From assembly GCA_016213455.1 (NCBI GenBank), contig JACRAG010000049.1, forward strand, positions 1-7,286: a stretch of 7,286 bases of DNA. The letters run 5' to 3'. A model generated the notes under the pieces. It had not been told where the DNA came from. It made no database searches and was given only the letters and a program-made list of their open reading frames with translations. A program made the translations under genes and the position numbers. This stretch comes from Anaerolineae bacterium. Its GTDB lineage: Bacteria > Chloroflexota > Anaerolineae > Anaerolineales > Anaerolineaceae. Positions 5,425 to 7,286 of the stretch are shown piece by piece (position 1 is the first letter of the stretch; every line of letters begins with the position of its first letter).

Positions 5425-7286
5425 ATGCCCATTCTTCAAACCGCTTTTGATCCCGTACGGCACGGTTTTGTCCTGTCCAACGCGGCTGCGCCCGCCATTC
5501 CCATTCATTACGCGCTGCCCGGCGTGGGCACCCTGCGTGTGGAAGACCTGGTTACCGGGCTGGACGGCGGGTTGTGCTTTTCTGCGCTGGATAGTTTTCA
5601 TGCCGGCGGGGAATCTTCACGCGCCGCGGACCTTTCTGCGCTGGGCAAGCCGGCTTTTGCCCGCCTGTGTGACCGCCACCTGGACTGCCTGCCGGTGACG
5701 GTGGCGGTGGACCTGCTGGGCTGGACGATGCTGGACCCCACCGCCGCGGCGGCGCGCAGTCTGCGCGAAGAACTGCCGCGCCTGCGCCGCCAGCTCAAAC
5801 GCGGACTCCCGGCTGTGGCGGCGCTGATCCCGGCGCGCCGGTCGGGCCAGGCTGCGCGCGTGGCGATTGTGGTAATCACCGCGCTGGACGAAGACCCGGC
5901 ACAGAAGCGCGCCGAGCTGGCGCTGTATGATCCCAACCGGCCTGGCGAGACCCGGCGTGTTTCGTTTGCTTTTAAATCTGCGCCGCCTGCCCAGGGCTGG
6001 CTGGCGTTTGCCCTGCTGCCCTACACACCCCGCGCGCTGCCCATGCAGCTGGCTGCGCGTCCGGCTTTGACGGTGCCGTTCCACCTGGCTTGGCCGGTGG
6101 ACAGCCGGCGGGTGAACCAGTTCTTCGGCGAAAACCCGGCCTCTTACAAGCCCTTTGGCCTGCCGGGGCACGAGGGATTGGACCTGTTCGCCATGACTGG
6201 GGCCAACATCTATGCCTGCGCTGACGGTGTGGTAGAGCAGTCCGGTCACCCGTCCAACCATCCTTATGGGCTGCACATTCGCGTCAAACACGAAGCCGGG
6301 GGAAAATCCTTCCTCACCATTTATGCACACCTGTCCGAGACGCTGGTCAAGGTCAATGACACGGTCAGCGCCGGGCAGCGCATCGGCCTGGCGGACAACT
6401 CCGGCAACTCTTTTGGCTCGCACCTGCACCTGACCTTGAAAATTGACGGCGAAAAGACGCCTGGCTACCCCGCCGGGATTGTGGACCCCTGGCCCTACCT
6501 GCAGGAGCCTGAACCGGTGCCCGAGCCGGTGAAACCGGTGGAGCCGCTTCCGGAGCCGAGCGGGGTGACCATTTACACGTTGGGCCAGGTCAATTTGCGC
6601 GCGGCGCCCAGCACCTTTGCCGACATCCTCACCATCCTGCCGCCTGGCGAGGCGCTTTCGGCGCTGGGCGAAGCCGCCGTGGTGCGCGACCGGATCGGCA
6701 AGCAGGACGCCTGGATCCCGGTGCGCGCGGCCTCCGGCGTGGGTGGGTATGTGGCTGCCTGGCTGACGCAAAGCGAGAGCCAGCCTTTCCCGCCCAGCGA
6801 TCTGGTGGTGTATCCTTTCGACACGCTCAATTTGCGCAGTGGACCGGGCGTGGCTTTCCCGGTGCTGGCAGCCCTGACTGCCGCGGATGCGCTGACCGTG
6901 TTGGGCGATGCGGACCTTGCGCGCGGCAAACTGGGCCGTATGGGCGAATGGATCCAGGTGCAAACCGCCGCCGGGCAGCACGGCTTTGCCGCCGCCTGGC
7001 TGGTTCGCGTCACCGGGCAAAACCCACCTGCCTCGGGCATGAAGGTTTTCCCCACCACGCCGCTGAAGGTGCGCGCCCGCCCCGCGGTGGACGGCAATAT
7101 TCTGGTCGTCACCTTGCCGGGCGATGCGCTGATTGTGCTGGGCGATGCGGCTGCCGCCGAGGCCCGGATCGGCCAACAGGGCCAGTGGTTGAACGTCAGC
7201 GCGCCGCAGGGGGTCAGCGGGTATGTGGCTGCCTGGTTGGTGCAAAAAGCCGCGCCGTCACCGGTCCCCGGCCCGGCGCCGGAGCC
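5425..7286 (+). CDS. Modular M23 metallopeptidase with papain-like N-terminal domain and SH3b repeats (C-terminus beyond the window)
   Basis: At least 620 residues, open at the window edge. Residues 1-215 form a domain I match only from memory to uncharacterised papain-like proteins with a GLCGGMCFAALD motif: here GLDGGLCFSALD (45-56, Cys51), then RHLDCLP (84-90), ELPRLRRQL (116-124) and ALYDPNRPGE (166-175). The NHQV-type His expected near 142-146 reads AARVA, so this domain is probably inactive. Residues 225-360 are an M23/LytM zinc endopeptidase: HEGLD (H249, D253), IYAHLS (H302) and SHLHL (H333, H335) give every zinc and catalytic residue, so cleavage of peptidoglycan cross-bridges or a similar substrate is expected. 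A Pro/Glu linker (360-379) and three SH3b modules (380-447, 459-527, 538-607) follow, then a new Pro-rich linker. SH3b modules usually bind cell wall. No N-terminal signal peptide or membrane segment is visible. Export could be non-classical, or the N-terminus could have another role. The missing C-terminus may hold another enzyme. Confidence 0.85.
   Translation, partial: MPILQTAFDPVRHGFVLSNAAAPAIPIHYALPGVGTLRVEDLVTGLDGGLCFSALDSFHAGGESSRAADLSALGKPAFARLCDRHLDCLPVTVAVDLLGWTMLDPTAAAARSLREELPRLRRQLKRGLPAVAALIPARRSGQAARVAIVVITALDEDPAQKRAELALYDPNRPGETRRVSFAFKSAPPAQGWLAFALLPYTPRALPMQLAARPALTVPFHLAWPVDSRRVNQFFGENPASYKPFGLPGHEGLDLFAMTGANIYACADGVVEQSGHPSNHPYGLHIRVKHEAGGKSFLTIYAHLSETLVKVNDTVSAGQRIGLADNSGNSFGSHLHLTLKIDGEKTPGYPAGIVDPWPYLQEPEPVPEPVKPVEPLPEPSGVTIYTLGQVNLRAAPSTFADILTILPPGEALSALGEAAVVRDRIGKQDAWIPVRAASGVGGYVAAWLTQSESQPFPPSDLVVYPFDTLNLRSGPGVAFPVLAALTAADALTVLGDADLARGKLGRMGEWIQVQTAAGQHGFAAAWLVRVTGQNPPASGMKVFPTTPLKVRARPAVDGNILVVTLPGDALIVLGDAAAAEARIGQQGQWLNVSAPQGVSGYVAAWLVQKAAPSPVPGPAPE
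6502..6561 (+). other. Pro/Glu-rich interdomain linker of the M23/SH3b protein
   Basis: About 20 codons of alternating Pro, Glu and Val (EPEPVPEPVKPVEPLPEP), built from repeated GAGCCGGTG-like units, join the peptidase to the SH3b array. It is a flexible or extended tether with low-complexity DNA. Confidence 0.7.
6562..7245 (+). repeat. Three tandem SH3b modules within the M23 protein gene
   Basis: The units lie at about 6562-6765, 6799-7005 and 7036-7245, spaced about 79 codons apart. Each has a start like VNLRAAPS, LNLRSGPG or LKVRARPA, a central TLPGDALIVLGDA-like strand pair, an RIG/RMG-x-W segment and an end of the form G(Y/F)(V/A)AAWL. They are bacterial SH3 (SH3_3-type) folds, commonly wall-binding. 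Units 1 and 3 share an 18-nt identical stretch (6745-6762 and 7219-7236), which suggests duplication. Confidence 0.8.

Noticed and set aside
5617..7245. Antisense open frame across the M23/SH3b gene (542 codons)
   Set aside because: The plus-strand frame carries intact M23 and SH3b motifs with a strong ribosome binding site; the antisense product is low-complexity shadow sequence.
1..7286. Search by eye for CRISPR repeats, insertion-sequence ends, tRNA or rRNA genes
   Set aside because: No regularly spaced repeats, transposase frames, terminal inverted repeats or cloverleaf sequences were seen.

Overview
The window looks like bacterial chromosomal DNA, most likely from the phylum Chloroflexota (Anaerolineae-like). 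That placement is an inference from three things: the style of the PheS protein (a four-cysteine knuckle and a motif 2 reading CYRYEQAGARKDIQF), a T-box leader in front of pheS, and a secreted-type M23/SH3b protein next door. No taxonomic marker fixes it. The pheST block and the right-hand gene are clearly G+C-rich. The left-hand gene is nearer half G+C by hand counts of a few lines.

Left arm (1-1011, minus strand): the first 337 residues of a polytopic membrane glycosyltransferase of the GT-C fold, resembling the AftB/ZomB-like group. It is cut by the window edge. It points away from pheST, so 1012-1202 is a divergent promoter region. That region holds a TATAAT for the glycosyltransferase and a near-consensus sigma70-type promoter (TTGACA, 17 nt, TTTAAT) for pheST.

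Centre (1203-5260, plus strand): a self-contained phenylalanyl-tRNA synthetase operon. It runs promoter, T-box riboswitch (specifier UUC, T-box bulge UGGU, intrinsic terminator at 1490-1521), pheS (alpha subunit), pheT (beta subunit) and a strong intrinsic terminator at 5219-5260. When tRNA-Phe is uncharged it should bind the leader, stabilise the antiterminator and let transcription run into pheST. When it is charged, the terminator forms. The two proteins assemble as the alpha2beta2 enzyme.

Right arm (5387-7286, plus strand): a separately promoted gene, open at the window end, for a large modular protein. It has an N-terminal domain resembling a degenerate papain-like cysteine-protease fold, an M23 (LytM-type) metallopeptidase with all its zinc and catalytic residues, a Pro/Glu-rich linker, three SH3b repeats and the start of another Pro-rich linker. 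It has no recognisable signal peptide. This is the least ordinary gene in the window. I saw no mobile element, CRISPR array, tRNA or rRNA gene.
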